A DNA stretch of 64,000 nt from Distichodus sexfasciatus (Eukaryota; Chordata; Actinopteri; Characiformes; Distichodontidae). The stretch is from assembly GCA_032718565.1 (NCBI GenBank), contig JAVGVS010000389.1:281230-345229 (forward strand), in the 5' to 3' direction. The position numbers and the translations under genes are program-made. A model generated the notes under the pieces. The model was not told the origin of the DNA, made no database searches, and saw only the letters and a program-made list of their open reading frames with translations. Every line of letters starts with the position of its first letter. Position 1 is the stretch's first letter. Below, in pieces: positions 1 to 52,876 of this stretch.

Positions 1-993
1 ACCCCCTCCGCCCAAATCCGTGACCACCCACCTCCTAACCCTGGTGTAGCAGCTCTGGAGTTCTGGGAGGCATTACACTGATATTTTTGATAATTATCTA
101 CCCAGTTTTAACTCAAGACTGTTCAGTTGGCTAGGGGGAGGGGGTGGGGGCGTTGATAAGGACCTCGCTGTTGGACAGTCTTGTTTTTGGCTTAAGTTCG
201 ACTAAGGCTCCATCCACATGGGCATTAAATGAACACCCTTGAATGCCCTACACGTTTTTGTTTTGTAGGTGCACTTGATTGACGTCAGTGGGGCATTACA
301 TTGTTGCTCTAATGAGCAGAAAAACGATCAGGGTTCAGGTCGCGCTCACCATCACGCAACTAAAGCCAGAAAAATGCCTGCTTCAGACGCCCATTTTCCA
401 TATTTCTATGTAATAAAAATGCGGTAAAAGAAATCTAGTAAAAGTCATATCGTCCAGCTCTATGTCAGATTATATTATATTTTAACAGGTTTATTTAGTG
501 GTGGAATTTCAGAGGCAAAGCTTAGATAATTTAACAGTAAGAATCTATTACTCACTGAAATTTGTATTTATTTTTTAAAAATTGTAATCAAATTACATCG
601 TCAAGTATCATTTTTGTCCAGTAGGAATGATATGACAAAGTGGACATTTCAATTAAAGGGGATGAGCCCCCAAATATGCTATTATCAAAAACCATAAGTG
701 AAGGCCATTGTGGTGATTAGAAAAGACCCCAGTGTCATTTATCGTTTACATTTCGCCGTCTGGTTTCTCGTTGTGATGAGCGGAGAGCGGGGGTCCGGCA
801 GCAGGGCAAGGTGGGATTTCACTGCTCATTTATGTCTGCTTGCTTTCTCGTCCCCACCACATAACCCCCCCACAACCCGCCTTGGTGCCCCCTGGTGACT
901 GTGTGGTGCTGTTGCATGGTGCTGTGCGTGGCGTGTGTGGCTCCGCCCCTTCTGCGCGGCCCCGCCCTCTCTTCGGCCCCGCCCCATGGACAG
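1..993 (+). other. Intron sequence 5' of the first recognised cacna1d exon
   Basis: No coding exon was recognised here. The last 60 bases (about 935-990) are GC-rich with three CCCCGCC-type GC boxes just before the acceptor of the next exon. Short open frames at 698-1067 do not resemble channel sequence. Confidence 0.6.
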
Positions 994-42602
<41,609 letters not shown>

Positions 42603-42788
42603 CATCCGGCCCCTAAAACCGTCTCCGTCGGAAACCAAATTACTCGGGCGTTTCCGAACGGCAAAAAATGAAACCCCCGAAATGCATCTATTGGCTTTTC
42701 TAACCAAAAAGAAGTGCCTTTTACAGTGGAGTTTGAAAGGCACCATGGAGTAAGGACACTCTGGCGCCGCTCCCCCCACTTGCTTCCT

Positions 42789-42999
42789 ATTGGCTGAAGG
42801 GGCCTGTCAATCACTGAGCCAGGGAGGAGTCTGGTCGTGCTGCTGATGAGGATGCTGATGCTGCCGCCGTTGCCGTTGTTGCTGCTGCTGCTGCTGATTC
42901 TGGAAGAATTTGCCGAAATGGGATTGGCTGTTTTCGAGGTCGCTGGGCTGGGATTGGCTGTCTGCGATTGGGCTACGGAACCAATGAGCAGTGACGTGA
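42789..42999 (+). promoter_or_regulatory. CCAAT-box cluster in the cacna1d 3' UTR
   Basis: ATTGG at 42789, 42923, 42953 and 42967 and CCAAT at 42981, followed by TGACGTGA (CRE-like) at about 42992, within 210 bp just after the stop codon. Two of the sites are in a repeated GGGATTGGCTGT. Promoter-like spacing but no known transcript; inference only. Confidence 0.35.
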
Positions 43000-43131
43000 G
43001 ATGTCCTGGGGTGGGAGCGGGGGTTTAGTTGGGCTTTTTACAAGGTGATGACAATCAGATCGAAGATGTCATTACCTCAAGTCACTTTATTAAGGGTTTT
43101 TTGCATATCAAGCACGTTTTCAATGCAAGCT

Positions 43132-43137
43132 AATAAA
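43132..43137 (+). terminator. Candidate polyadenylation signal for cacna1d
   Basis: First AATAAA after the cacna1d stop codon, about 530 nt downstream. Later AATAAA copies at 46004 and 46334 are alternatives, so use of this one is uncertain. Confidence 0.4.
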
Positions 43138-44350
43138 ATAAGCCAAGCATATCTCCCTCTAGAGGCTTCAGTTAGTTCTCCAGCCCCTCTAAAAAAATGG
43201 AAAAAAGAAAAAACGATTAGACCGTGGCGGTTTACAGGGACCGGTATCGCAACGCATCATCACATCATCTGTCTGGGGAAAAAATTAGATTTCAAGATAT
43301 TTTTCCCCACGACGATCACAGCATTTGTGTCGAATGCACTAGCAGGCAGGTTATTTTCTATAACTCTAGGGTAGCCTGTTTGGGGATTTCGTAATTACTT
43401 TACTGTAAATGACGTGTAATATACAAAATGAAACAAAAGATCTGCTTTGTAAAGAAACCTTCTATATTTTGTAATTATGTACCTTAGAAGATGAACAAAA
43501 AAGAACTCAGCAATACTGACCCTCATTGATGTTAACGGTATTTCGGAAAACCATAAACAAATATGATTTTGTGTGATTTTATTTGACGCTCATATGCATT
43601 CTTACTTGGTCTGTGTATAAGAAAATAACAGCCATTTTTTTAAAACGAGAGGTTATGTCTGTGACACACCTGGATAAGATATGCAAACCGTTTTTTACGT
43701 TTTATGTGTGAGTGAGAGTGTGCCTGTTGAAAGTATGCATGAGACTCTCGAGCTGTAAAAGGCATCCTTTATCCATTCATTTCCTTGAAGAATAATCCTC
43801 AGCATGAAAATGTGGAATATAGAGGACGGAAATATGTACGATCCGGTGATGGTGGTGGTCAAGCATGACTTCTATTGTACGGAAGTCGATAACGTGACGC
43901 GTCAACATAATTTTTCTCTTCATTATCTTAAAACACACAAGGTTTTTTCTGTCATGATCTTGAGATAATGAGAATGTTGATTTCTCAAGTTCACATTAAA
44001 TGTTATTGGGTAACCATGGAGACGGTCCGACCCTCCAGTTGGCTGGCAATGAAACTGGTTGTCCATTCAGCGTCAATATTTCTCAAATGTCTGGGCCTGC
44101 TTTTCAAGTGACCAACGATGATATGTACAGCACCGATAGGAATAATACTATTTACAGAAGTAAAATCAGATGCTTTTGTCCATGATGATTATGACGTTTT
44201 GCGAAGTTACCAGTGCTACGTTTGATGGAGTTCGACGGGAAGTGGGAAGTCGGAATTCAGAATTACGCCATTTACCACATACAAAGTGGGCGGAAAACAT
44301 TGATGCCCCAAGTTTACTGTTGTGATTTTAACTGAAGGTAACTAAGTGAA

Positions 44351-44455
44351 TGATTATTTATCATTGTGAACGAACACATCATTACACAGCACACCACAAC
44401 GAAATGTGACCTCTGTATTTGACCCATTCGAGAAGAAGCAGCTTTTTTGGGCAGT
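44351..44455 (+). repeat. Dispersed repeat family A, copy 4 (truncated)
   Basis: TGATTATTTATCATTGTGAA, CATTACACAGCACACC and ATGTGACCTCTGTATTTGAC match the left half of the copy at 9581; the right half is missing. Confidence 0.75.
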
Positions 44456-44739
44456 ATTACGTAGGCTATTATGTTGGGAATGAGATAAAATATGGAAGTA
44501 AAATATGGAGTTTCAATTTCAGTTCTGAGTTACCATGTAGGAATTTTATGGAGTGCCTAAGGCTACCAATGAGAAAAATTAAATAAAACTAAATAAACTC
44601 GAAGTTCGCGTGCTCACGACAAAATCTCTCTATCGCGTGCGCACGAGATATTTCCGTGAGCACGAGATGTTTTCGCGTTGATGTGACATTTTTTACACGT
44701 GCTCACGAGATGTTTTTCGCATGCGCTCTAGACATGCGA

Positions 44740-45170
44740 ATACCGCGAATAATTTCTTGAGCTCACGTGAAAATATATCATGACCACAGGATACTGTCTC
44801 GTAAGCACGTGATAATTTAACATGATAGGCTACTTGTCCCTTTATAGGCTCAGTAGTATTCATGAGCACGCGATACTATCTCGTAAGCACGTGATAATTT
44901 GTGATAGGCTACTTGTCCCTTTATAGGCTCAGTAGTATTCATGAGCACGCCATACTATCTCGTAAGCACGTGATAATTTAACGTGATAGGCTACTTGTCC
45001 CTTTATAGGCTCAGTAGTATTCATGAGCACGCGATACTATCTCGTAAGCACGTGATAATTTAACGTGATAGGCTACTTGTCCCTTTATAGGCTCAGTTGT
45101 ATTCATGAGCACGCGATACTGTCTCGTAAGCACGTGATATTTTTAACACGATACTTGGCCCTTTATGTGA
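44740..45170. repeat. Minisatellite, about 82-bp unit with CACGTG
   Basis: Four near-identical units, with GATAGGCTACTTGTCCC starting at 44824, 44903, 44985 and 45067 (79, 82 and 82 bp apart), plus partial units on both sides. Each unit contains CATGAGCACGCGATAC and TCGTAAGCACGTGATAA. The high identity points to recent expansion. Confidence 0.93.
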
Positions 45171-48100
45171 TCCGTAGTATTACTACGTCGGGACGCGTTT
45201 TCTCTGCTGGTTTTTCCCTAATCCGAGATCCGATTGGGACGTCCTATAAACTTTCCGTGAGATCACGGGTAAAAATAATCGTAATCTCCCCCCAAAAATA
45301 ATGTCCTTATCTACGAAAGAAGGTGAAGAAAAATATTGTTGACGCGTCTCTTGCGTGTTTGTCGTGGGATTTGCGCTCTGACCGTGTGAAGCTGAACTTG
45401 GACGCTCTGAGGTTAGTTTTCCCCCGTTTTAGACCTTGTGACGATGGACTAAGAGCTGGCTTCAGATTAGTTTTAAGTTACATTACATTTATATGACATT
45501 TTCAAGACCATATTGAAACTTTGTGAGGGCTTTTTTGTTCATTTCCGGGAGATTAAATTTATTTGTGCTACGTCTTAAAGGAACAATACGTCGTAATTTA
45601 ACGAGGAGTTAAAACGAATCACAGTTTTATGTTAGTTTTGTTAGTTTTTAATGAAAATTTGTAAATTTCCTTTAACATGTAGGGCTAAGGAATGGCTGAG
45701 CAATACATACATAATGAATCTATTTCTCTTCATCTCTCTTTCCATCTTTCATCTAATTATTTATTTCTAGCTTCTGCATATGCCTCCATCAATGCAGGGA
45801 AAAACATATCAATGTTTGAGCCATTTCTCCCCTCCAAAAAACAACAAAAATTTTTAATAGGATGCTTTTTCTCCCTTTCTTTTTCTATAGACGGAACCCC
45901 GTCACTTCCAGAAAAAAAAAAGTATTATACGACCAGGAGAAAATTAATTAAAATTTTTAGAGACTGCAAAGGCACTGCCTTGAAGTGTTAAGCTTCAGCA
46001 CAGAATAAAAAAATAGGGGTAAAAAGGGAATTATGACATTTGTAATGCTTGAGTGTGACTGAGATGTGTTTGTTGAGTGGGAACTGTGCTTTCAGTCAAC
46101 CGAACACTGTCATGAAATATTAAAAAACTATGTGGGTTAAACCCCTGCGTGTGCACATCTGAAAGGGCTTTTTGAAATGTTTTGTGAGATAAAAATATAT
46201 AAATATATATAAATATATAGTGTTTCGGTCTTTATGTGAATATATCGTGTGAGAGGACCAATGCGCATTCTAGGCACATTGTACTATTTGTAGCAATTAC
46301 TCTTAAGAAAAAATAATATATGCATTATTTTTAAATAAAGTCTTTGGGGGGGAAAAAGAAATTACACTAAAGATTTAAGCTGACGTACTTTTACCTCATG
46401 TCAGGGACTCCTGAAAAAATGATAACAACAAAAAATAGAGAAATACACATATATATTTGGTTCGTTCTTTACCAATGGGATTTACATATTAGCACATGGC
46501 TGTTGGTCTTTGCACAAATGACTGTCTGTGCTTTTTCTTTCTCCCGTTTTCTATCCAGAGTTTTTGTGTATTAAGGTGAGCGAATTTTGTACTTTTTTCC
46601 GTGACTGTGTGTATGGTTTAGTGAAATAGATATTTGTCATTAAACATCTCACCTTACGATGCTGGGACGAAAAAACAAAATAATGGGCGAAAAAGTGAAA
46701 TAAAAAGTGCAACTCTCTGTAATTAAACATGGTAACGGGTTAAAAGATCCTTAAGATAATATACAAGTTTACAAAGAAATGTCTGCTGAATTAAACACTC
46801 ATCATTTTTTTCCATTCTAGATTTACTGACTTACTATTACTACTACTATTATGATTATTCCTCTTGTTATTAATGCTGTAAGGAAATATAAGATTATGGT
46901 GTATATTATGTACAAATATACTGGACAGATGCGTGATAATGTTCTCTACTTGAAAGTCCTAATTTTTGCTCTGTAATGGTTTTTATTCAGTAAAGAAAAA
47001 AATGATTTTCTCTTCGTAGCAGATTTATGAAAACCCGCTAGGTTTTGTATCGATGCATTTTTTGTATTTTTCCAATTTATTTTGGCCTGGACTTGATTTG
47101 AATCAACACTGGAGTTTTATTTTCTAATGATTATTACTGAATAAACTTAACACAAAAAAATCAGGATGGACTTTTCATAGAACACAAACGGAATTGTAGA
47201 AAATAAATGGAAAAAAGATTATTGATTATTGATTTGATTATGATGATTACTGAATAAACATAAAATCAGAATGGACTTTTCATAGAACATGAGATTGTCG
47301 GAAATAAATGAAAAGAAAACCACAACCACTGTCAAAATGTTTAATCGATTAATCAGTCATGTGCAGTATGTTTGATATGCTTATTATTTGATTAGTATAA
47401 GACTTAAAAAATAGAATACTATCCTGGAAGATAATTTGATCTTTTAAGACGCTAAAATTGTGAAATATTCCAAGATTGAGAAATTTTAAATTTGAGAATT
47501 TTAGAGAAAATTCCTACCAATTTATTATCATAAGCAACTAATAAATGTACTGCACGTATTTGTTCTAGTATAGTATACATTTTGAGGTCATTTGTTGCTT
47601 CTGGAGTATAATACAAATACAACTATAGACTCTCTAAGACTAGAAATGTTAGAACACAACATTTAGTCATAAGTATAATTATGTTAAAACAGTAAATAAG
47701 AAAAAATAGGAGGAAACAAGACAATGATATTTAGGAAATGAATGGATGGAAACGATCTTAAAGTTGTGTTCACAGTTAGCCAAAGCCAAATGCGAAAATA
47801 AAAACTTTAAAAAAATTTAAAAGTGCACGTTTCTAACAGTTGGATGAAGATGGAAAATAACGGACTATTAAATAACTGCCATGGCTGACAATTGCACTAC
47901 TGGAAACTACGGAATTTGCAAATGTTGATATTTGCGATTTTTAACATTTTACCAGTAAGGTGAAATGTTTGGTAGAAATTCTATTTTCTTTGTCAGGTGT
48001 AAAGTAATATTTATATTTAAGCTGAATAAATTCCATGTGGAATTTTTTTGAAAAATTAAATAAATAGATGAATAAATATGATCTCATACGTAAGAACAGA

Positions 48101-49028
48101 CTAAGTCTGCATGTTTTAAAATCGTTACATACTATTTTCAAATGTTTGTAAAGGCTGTAAACTAGAACGTTTTCACAATTTTCTTAAATGCTACTGTCAT
48201 TTACAATGATTGTTATATTTTTATTGATTGATTTTACTATAAAATATTAGAGACGTTGCCGTTTTTTATTTTTGTTTTGCGGCGTCCGGTCTACAAGTTT
48301 AAACAAATATATTGTTGTGCTGTTATATCAATGTTGGCCAACAGAGGGCGCTGCTCGCTAATGCGGATTAATGCTCAGGAAACATCGGTTTCTTACATAC
48401 GTAAGTTTACTGAGGTGTTTTCGAGAACTTCCCAAAAGATAGTACTACTATTACACAGAAGTCGGGTAATGCTTGTAGTCCATCTTTGTTTGTTTGTTTT
48501 TTCCTTTGTAGCTTTTGTTTTTAATGTGCATTCTTATTGGGTCTGGATATTTAACCTAGATCCTGTTTGTAGCTCAGTTCTCGATCTACTTCTTATTAAC
48601 TAACGGAGGAGAACTTTCTCTCCGTGGACAAAAAACTCTAAAACCAGTTTTTTAAAAAGGTTTTAAACCAACTTCATTGTTTTTATGATAAGTCTGAATT
48701 ACACGATATTTATTCAGTATTGTAAATTTTTCAAAAGTGTGGACCAGTGTGTGGAATTGCTGAGTTGCATTCTCAATGTAGATGGAAAAGAACGCAAATA
48801 TAACTTTGAAGTTAACTGTCTTATTTAGTAGTTTTTGAAAACGTATTGACAGGCTAAAATACTAACTGCCATGGAAAATAAAAAAGTCACAGCGCCTGTT
48901 TGGTTTTCGCTTTTTTTTGAAACGGTGATAAATAAGATACCTTTAAAAGATTAAGTTTCACTGCCTTCAGAAAGGAACAACTGTGATTTAATAATTCATG
49001 GAACAGACGGAATGTCTGCCTGTATTTA

Positions 49029-49148
49029 TCACTCGGGGGTAACTTTTTGGTTCATGGGGGTCACTGTGGTCTGCATCTCAGAAGCATCGTCTTCTAAAGG
49101 CCAGGGGTCGCGACCGCACAGTAGGAATGGTACAGCGAACCTCCGGAA
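49029..49148 (-). CDS. parapinopsin: Opsin exon 4: cytoplasmic tail
   Basis: 39 codons and a TGA (complement of 49029-49031). It starts FRRFAVPFLLCGRDPW, like the FRDYALPCLLCGKNPW-type helix-8 region of parapinopsins, and ends TTVTPMNQKVTPE with several possible kinase sites. The acceptor is TTTCTAG. Confidence 0.88.
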   Translation of the reverse strand, partial: FRRFAVPFLLCGRDPWPLEDDASEMQTTVTPMNQKVTPE

Positions 49149-51997
49149 CTAGAAAGCAAAATTTACAGGTAAAATTCCTTATAAAAGGTAACGCACAATA
49201 TCCACCACCAGATGACACTGCCGATCACTTATTTAACCAGCACCCCACCGGTAGTACTGCTAAATGTAATATTATTCTGCTTGATAATGTAACTGAAAGA
49301 CATGACAGATGTTGGCTAATGGCTCACTGATTGTTTTTAAAATCTTATAATTGCTGTTTATTAAAATATTACTTTAAGTGGCACAAGCCTCATTCAGGAA
49401 ATTACTGTGTAACAAATACTGTATTTATATATTTCTAATGTACTTCGCTTTTTGATGTTTTTGACTGCCTAGAGAGTGGACCACTGCTATATCTGAGAAT
49501 GAAACACACTTTAATTGTATATAATGTGCATTGTGCCTGTATTTTCAGCCGATATGAGCTAATTGCCAAAAAAAAAGATAAATGACAATTAAAAAGAAAC
49601 AGAACATGGACATTAACAGTTATAGTTACTGTGAAATGTTTTTATATTGAAATATTACTTTAAGCACAATTGACCCATGTTACATTCATTATTTTAACTG
49701 GATCACCCAAGTGACATTTGATTTATGAAGATGTTTTTGTGGACATTTTGATTTCACTTCTAAAGTTCTAGTTACATTTTCCAACATGGGCATGTGCATT
49801 TTATTCATATAAATGCTTATTTCTTGGGTAGATTCTTCCACTAGACTTCTTTTTCACCATTTTACCTGTTTGTTCATGTAGATGTAGATCATGGGGTTGT
49901 AGACGGTGCTGCTCTTGGCCATGTACACCGGCACGGCCTTCACCAGGGGGCCGAATTTGGCGTCGGGGTTGAAGACGACGGCGAGGGCGAGGGTGGCATA
50001 CGGCATCCAGCTGGCCAAAAAAGCTACCACCATCATCACCACCATCCATGCCACCCGAGCCTCCGCCTTCTTCGCCGCTCCCCCTCCCAACTTGGCCACC
50101 TGAGAAACAGGTAAGAAAAGACCCTGATCCTGACCCTAAATTTCTGTGGATTACTTGAATTATGTGTTTAGTTGCTGATACTCTTAGGCCTGATGATTTT
50201 ATAATTATTTATTGTAGACACAAAACGTAATGTCTGCAATAAATAATTCACGATAAATAAATAAAACTTGTCAACCTTCTTGGTAACAAGTAACATCTAC
50301 AATAATTATTCATTATTTATTTTAACATAGTTGCCTTAAAGTTCAAATAAACTTAAATATTATCACAAATGTTGAAATATTACAATTTTAAGAGAAAAGT
50401 TTTTTTTTTTAATTATAAGTTGCATTGCTTATAATTTACAGTCAAAATAACATTTATATAGTTCATAATTTAGTTGTTTGTGTTCTAAACTCAACTCAAG
50501 GAATTCATAAATGTAGTTGGTTGTATTAAAATAAAGATTAAAAAATCTAAACTGAGTTTGGGTGTCTTCTTAAGTTCAATCTCTAATACTACCAAACAAT
50601 CCATGACTGAAATGAGGAAAAACAGGCTTAAAGAAAAACTCCAAACCTTTTAGGATTTCTCTCAGTCATTACATGTGACCCATGACATTATTTGAGATAA
50701 AGTGGGTGTAAAACTGATCCAAGATCATCTGCAGGAGCCTCAACAAACCCACTACATAATAAGCATTAGAGCACTGATATAACTAGCCTAAAGTAATCTA
50801 TTAAAGTATTAAAAGTTCATTCAGTTTCTAACATTTAATTTATACAATATTTCAATTATTTCAACTTTGATGCATTTAGTGATCATTTTAATCAGTTGAA
50901 AGTTGATCAAGAATTAGATTTCACACCAGATGAGATCTCTACAAGCTTTTTACTAGGTATTATTATTACTCACCTGCCTCAGCGTCCACAGGAGCTTGGA
51001 GTAAGACACCACTATAATTAACAAGGGAATAGCAAAGCACAGCACGAAGTAACACATGATGTAGGAGACGTTTTTGGGGTCTCGGCTATGCCAGTCCGGG
51101 CCGCAAGAGGTTCCCACACCCTCCAGCTGGTAACTGCCCCAGCCGAAAAGTGGAGGAATGTTCCAGAGTAAAGACCAGAACCAGGACGCTGCGACTCCGA
51201 GTGCGGCATGTTTCTCTTGGAATATGATGGAACCCAACGGCTTACACACCACAAAAAGACGTTCGATGGCGATCAGAGCCACGGTGCACAATGCTGTGAT
51301 ACCTGCAAAACACACACACACAAATCAACAACACAAATCCTAACTGTGCAGATAGAAACCATAGTTTGGAATAGAACCAAGACTGTACTGCTGTATCTCT
51401 TCTGAATGGGTACCGATGAAGTGAGAGCCTGAAAAGACATTTTTAAAAGTGTAAATTTGTCATATAGTTTTTGGCATTAAAAAATGCTATGAATTTTAGT
51501 TCTGTGGCATTTTTTTGTGATTGCTAGAGCCCGGCCGATAAATCTGTGTGCTGATATTATTGGCCAAAACAAAATTGTTGGCAATAAATAAATATATTTT
51601 GTATTTGTAAAGGGAGATTAATTACCAAAAGAAAGCATGTTCAACTATGTTCTGAATGTTTTCATTGTAAAGTTTGTCCCACTGCAATTAAACTGTTTAT
51701 GTACATTATGTTTTTTTTAACATTTGTGTTAGTGTTCCTTTTTCTTTTAATAAAACTGGTGGAAATGATTCTAGATTGTGACTTAATCTCAAATATGCCA
51801 TATAATGAACAAGAAATCTTAAAGGGTTTGGAGTTCATTAATTGTACATTTTATAAACACTTTAAAATAGGTTAAAGTCAAGATAATGAAAGTCGAGTGC
51901 ACAAAAGACTTTTCGCTAGCAGTAAATATGTATTTAAAAAATCATATTATAAACTTTAAAACGTTAAAAAATGTTAAAAGTATTAACAAGTGTATAT

Positions 51998-52037
<40 letters not shown>

Positions 52038-52294
52038 TATAGTTGTTGTATAATATATATTTATTTGAGGTGCTCGTGACCCCAACTCCATTAAAATCCG
52101 GGAAATGAATCCTATAGCCAGAACGATAAATCATTGTGGCGATATTATAAGAAAGATAAATGACAATTAAAAAGAAACAGAGCGATTTTGTTGTAAGATG
52201 GATGGTTATTCAACAGTAATGTTTTAATATTGAAATAGAACTTTAACTGGATCACCCAAGTGACATTTGTAACATTTATTTTGTATCATGTATT

Positions 52295-52388
<94 letters not shown>

Positions 52389-52772
52389 CAAGTGAACATC
52401 AGGTCCAGAACAGATGGGCTGCTGCTTTAGCTCGACTTGTCACGCCGTGTTAGTAACTCACCGAACAGCGCCACTGAAGCCCTCCCAGCGCAGCCCCGCG
52501 AGTGACGTGACGCCCGGCAGCGTTGCTCCTTCAGCGGGCAGTCCTCCACTCGCGCCGTGCCCAGGTCGGCCGCGGCCAGGTTGATCGGGGCCAGGTTGAG
52601 CGGCTGGCACCAGCAACTGCTTGTGGCGCACGGTGACGACGATCGGCGGAGTTCAGCAGCACCGAGGCGCGTGAACACGGCCGCCAGGCGCGGACAGCGC
52701 AGGCAACACGCCACGTGGCGGCAGCGGAGGCGGGAACGGCGCGGTTCGGTTAGAGTCCAGGAGAAACGGCAT
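49029..52772 (-). CDS. parapinopsin: Parapinopsin-type opsin, four exons, first exon damaged
   Basis: A retinal-binding G-protein-coupled receptor. Parapinopsins are bistable, UV- or blue-absorbing pigments of pineal and parapineal photoreceptors. Exons on the - strand run 52772-52462, 51302-50974, 50099-49866 and 49148-49029, with phases 1, 0 and 0 between them, the usual four-exon layout. Landmarks are NLAAADLGTA (TM2), WSLLWNIPPLFGWGSYQLEG with Glu181 of bistable opsins, SYIMCYFVLCFAIP (TM5), the retinal lysine in YMAKSSTVYNPMIY (TM7) and a short Thr-rich tail ending VTPE. The TM3 motif is ERL instead of the usual E/DRY. Exons 2-4 are open; exon 1 needs several indel corrections to read through. 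VA opsin and parietopsin are less similar alternatives. The gene lies between two calcium-channel genes on the opposite strand. Confidence 0.85.
49576..49720. repeat. Dispersed repeat, copy within opsin intron 3
   Basis: Starts AGATAAATGACAATTAAAAA and ends CTGGATCACCCAAGTGACAT. The same start and end occur at 52153-52269 in the same orientation, so two copies bracket opsin exons 2 and 3. Confidence 0.65.
49866..50099 (-). CDS. parapinopsin: Opsin exon 3: TM6-TM7
   Basis: 78 codons, from VAKLGGGAAKKAEARVAWMV through WMPYATLALAVVF to YMAKSSTVYNPMIYIYMNKQ. It contains the chromophore lysine (AKSS) and the NPxxY motif. Acceptor TTTCTCAG, donor GTAAAA, phase 0 at both ends. Confidence 0.93.
50974..51302 (-). 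CDS. parapinopsin: Opsin exon 2: TM3 end to TM5
   Basis: 109 codons plus two bases: GITALCTVALIAIERLFVVC, KPLGSIIFQEKHAALG, SLLWNIPPLFGWGSYQLEGV, GTSCGPDWHSRDPKNVSYI and LLWTLRQ. It holds the disulphide Cys187 equivalent and Glu181 six residues before it. Acceptor TTTTGCAG, donor GTGAGT. Confidence 0.93.
51303..52461 (-). other. Opsin intron 1 with microsatellites
   Basis: No exon. Contains a TAGAGCCCGGCCGATA repeat end near 51524, (GA)n at about 52003-52036, the second dispersed repeat copy at 52153-52269, and an (AT)n run at 52301-52386 directly beside exon 1. Confidence 0.7.
52301..52386. repeat. (AT)n microsatellite, about 86 bp
   Basis: Pure AT dinucleotides, self-complementary, about 75 bp from the donor of opsin exon 1. 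Such runs are commonly mis-sized in assemblies. Confidence 0.97.
52462..52772 (-). pseudogene. parapinopsin: Opsin exon 1 (N-terminus to TM3), frameshifted
   Basis: It starts at an ATG (complement of 52770-52772) with a good Kozak-like ACC before it and ends at a GTGAGT donor. Opsin pieces can be read in changing frames: LAAVFTRLGA (TM1), IVVTVRHKQL, then QPLNLAPINLAAADLGTA (TM2) after about 4 extra bases, and a TM3 entry GC--EGF near the end. Segment order and spacing are right, but several 1-4 base insertions or deletions break it. True decay of a retired opsin and local assembly error between (AT)n and (AAT)n repeats are both possible. Confidence 0.8.
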
Positions 52773-52817
52773 GGTGATGCGGTTGCAACCCTCCTCCCCT
52801 CCTCAGAGAAGATGATG

Positions 52818-52876
<59 letters not shown>
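52818..52876. repeat. (AAT)n microsatellite
   Basis: About 20 ATA/ATT-type trinucleotides just upstream of the opsin start on its strand. Confidence 0.95.

Larger units (their letters stand above)
42603..49028. other. cacna1d 3' UTR and intergenic DNA before the opsin
   Basis: AATAAA signals on the + strand at 43132, 46004 and 46334 are candidate polyadenylation sites, so the 3' UTR length is unknown. Also here are a CCAAT-box cluster at 42789-42992, a family A repeat at about 44351, and an 82-bp minisatellite at 44740-45170. Frames at 42837, 45692 and 48256 (63-115 codons) resemble nothing known. For the opsin on the - strand, TTTATT at 48709-48714 gives AATAAA about 315 nt past its stop. 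Confidence 0.6.

Noticed and set aside
42837..43028. 63-codon frame starting with a leucine-rich, signal-peptide-like stretch
   Set aside because: The leucines come from a (CTG)n run in the cacna1d 3' UTR; no further protein features.
44740..45170. Regular repeats resembling a CRISPR array
   Set aside because: Units are contiguous 82-bp copies without unique spacers, in a vertebrate genome with no cas genes; it is a minisatellite.
45692..45991. 99-codon frame after the cacna1d stop
   Set aside because: Rich in Ser/Lys/Phe from AT-rich DNA, no recognised domain, and close to candidate polyadenylation signals.
48256..48603. 115-codon hydrophobic frame between channel and opsin
   Set aside because: No family similarity; contains a plausible repeat fragment and is not supported by splice or promoter context.
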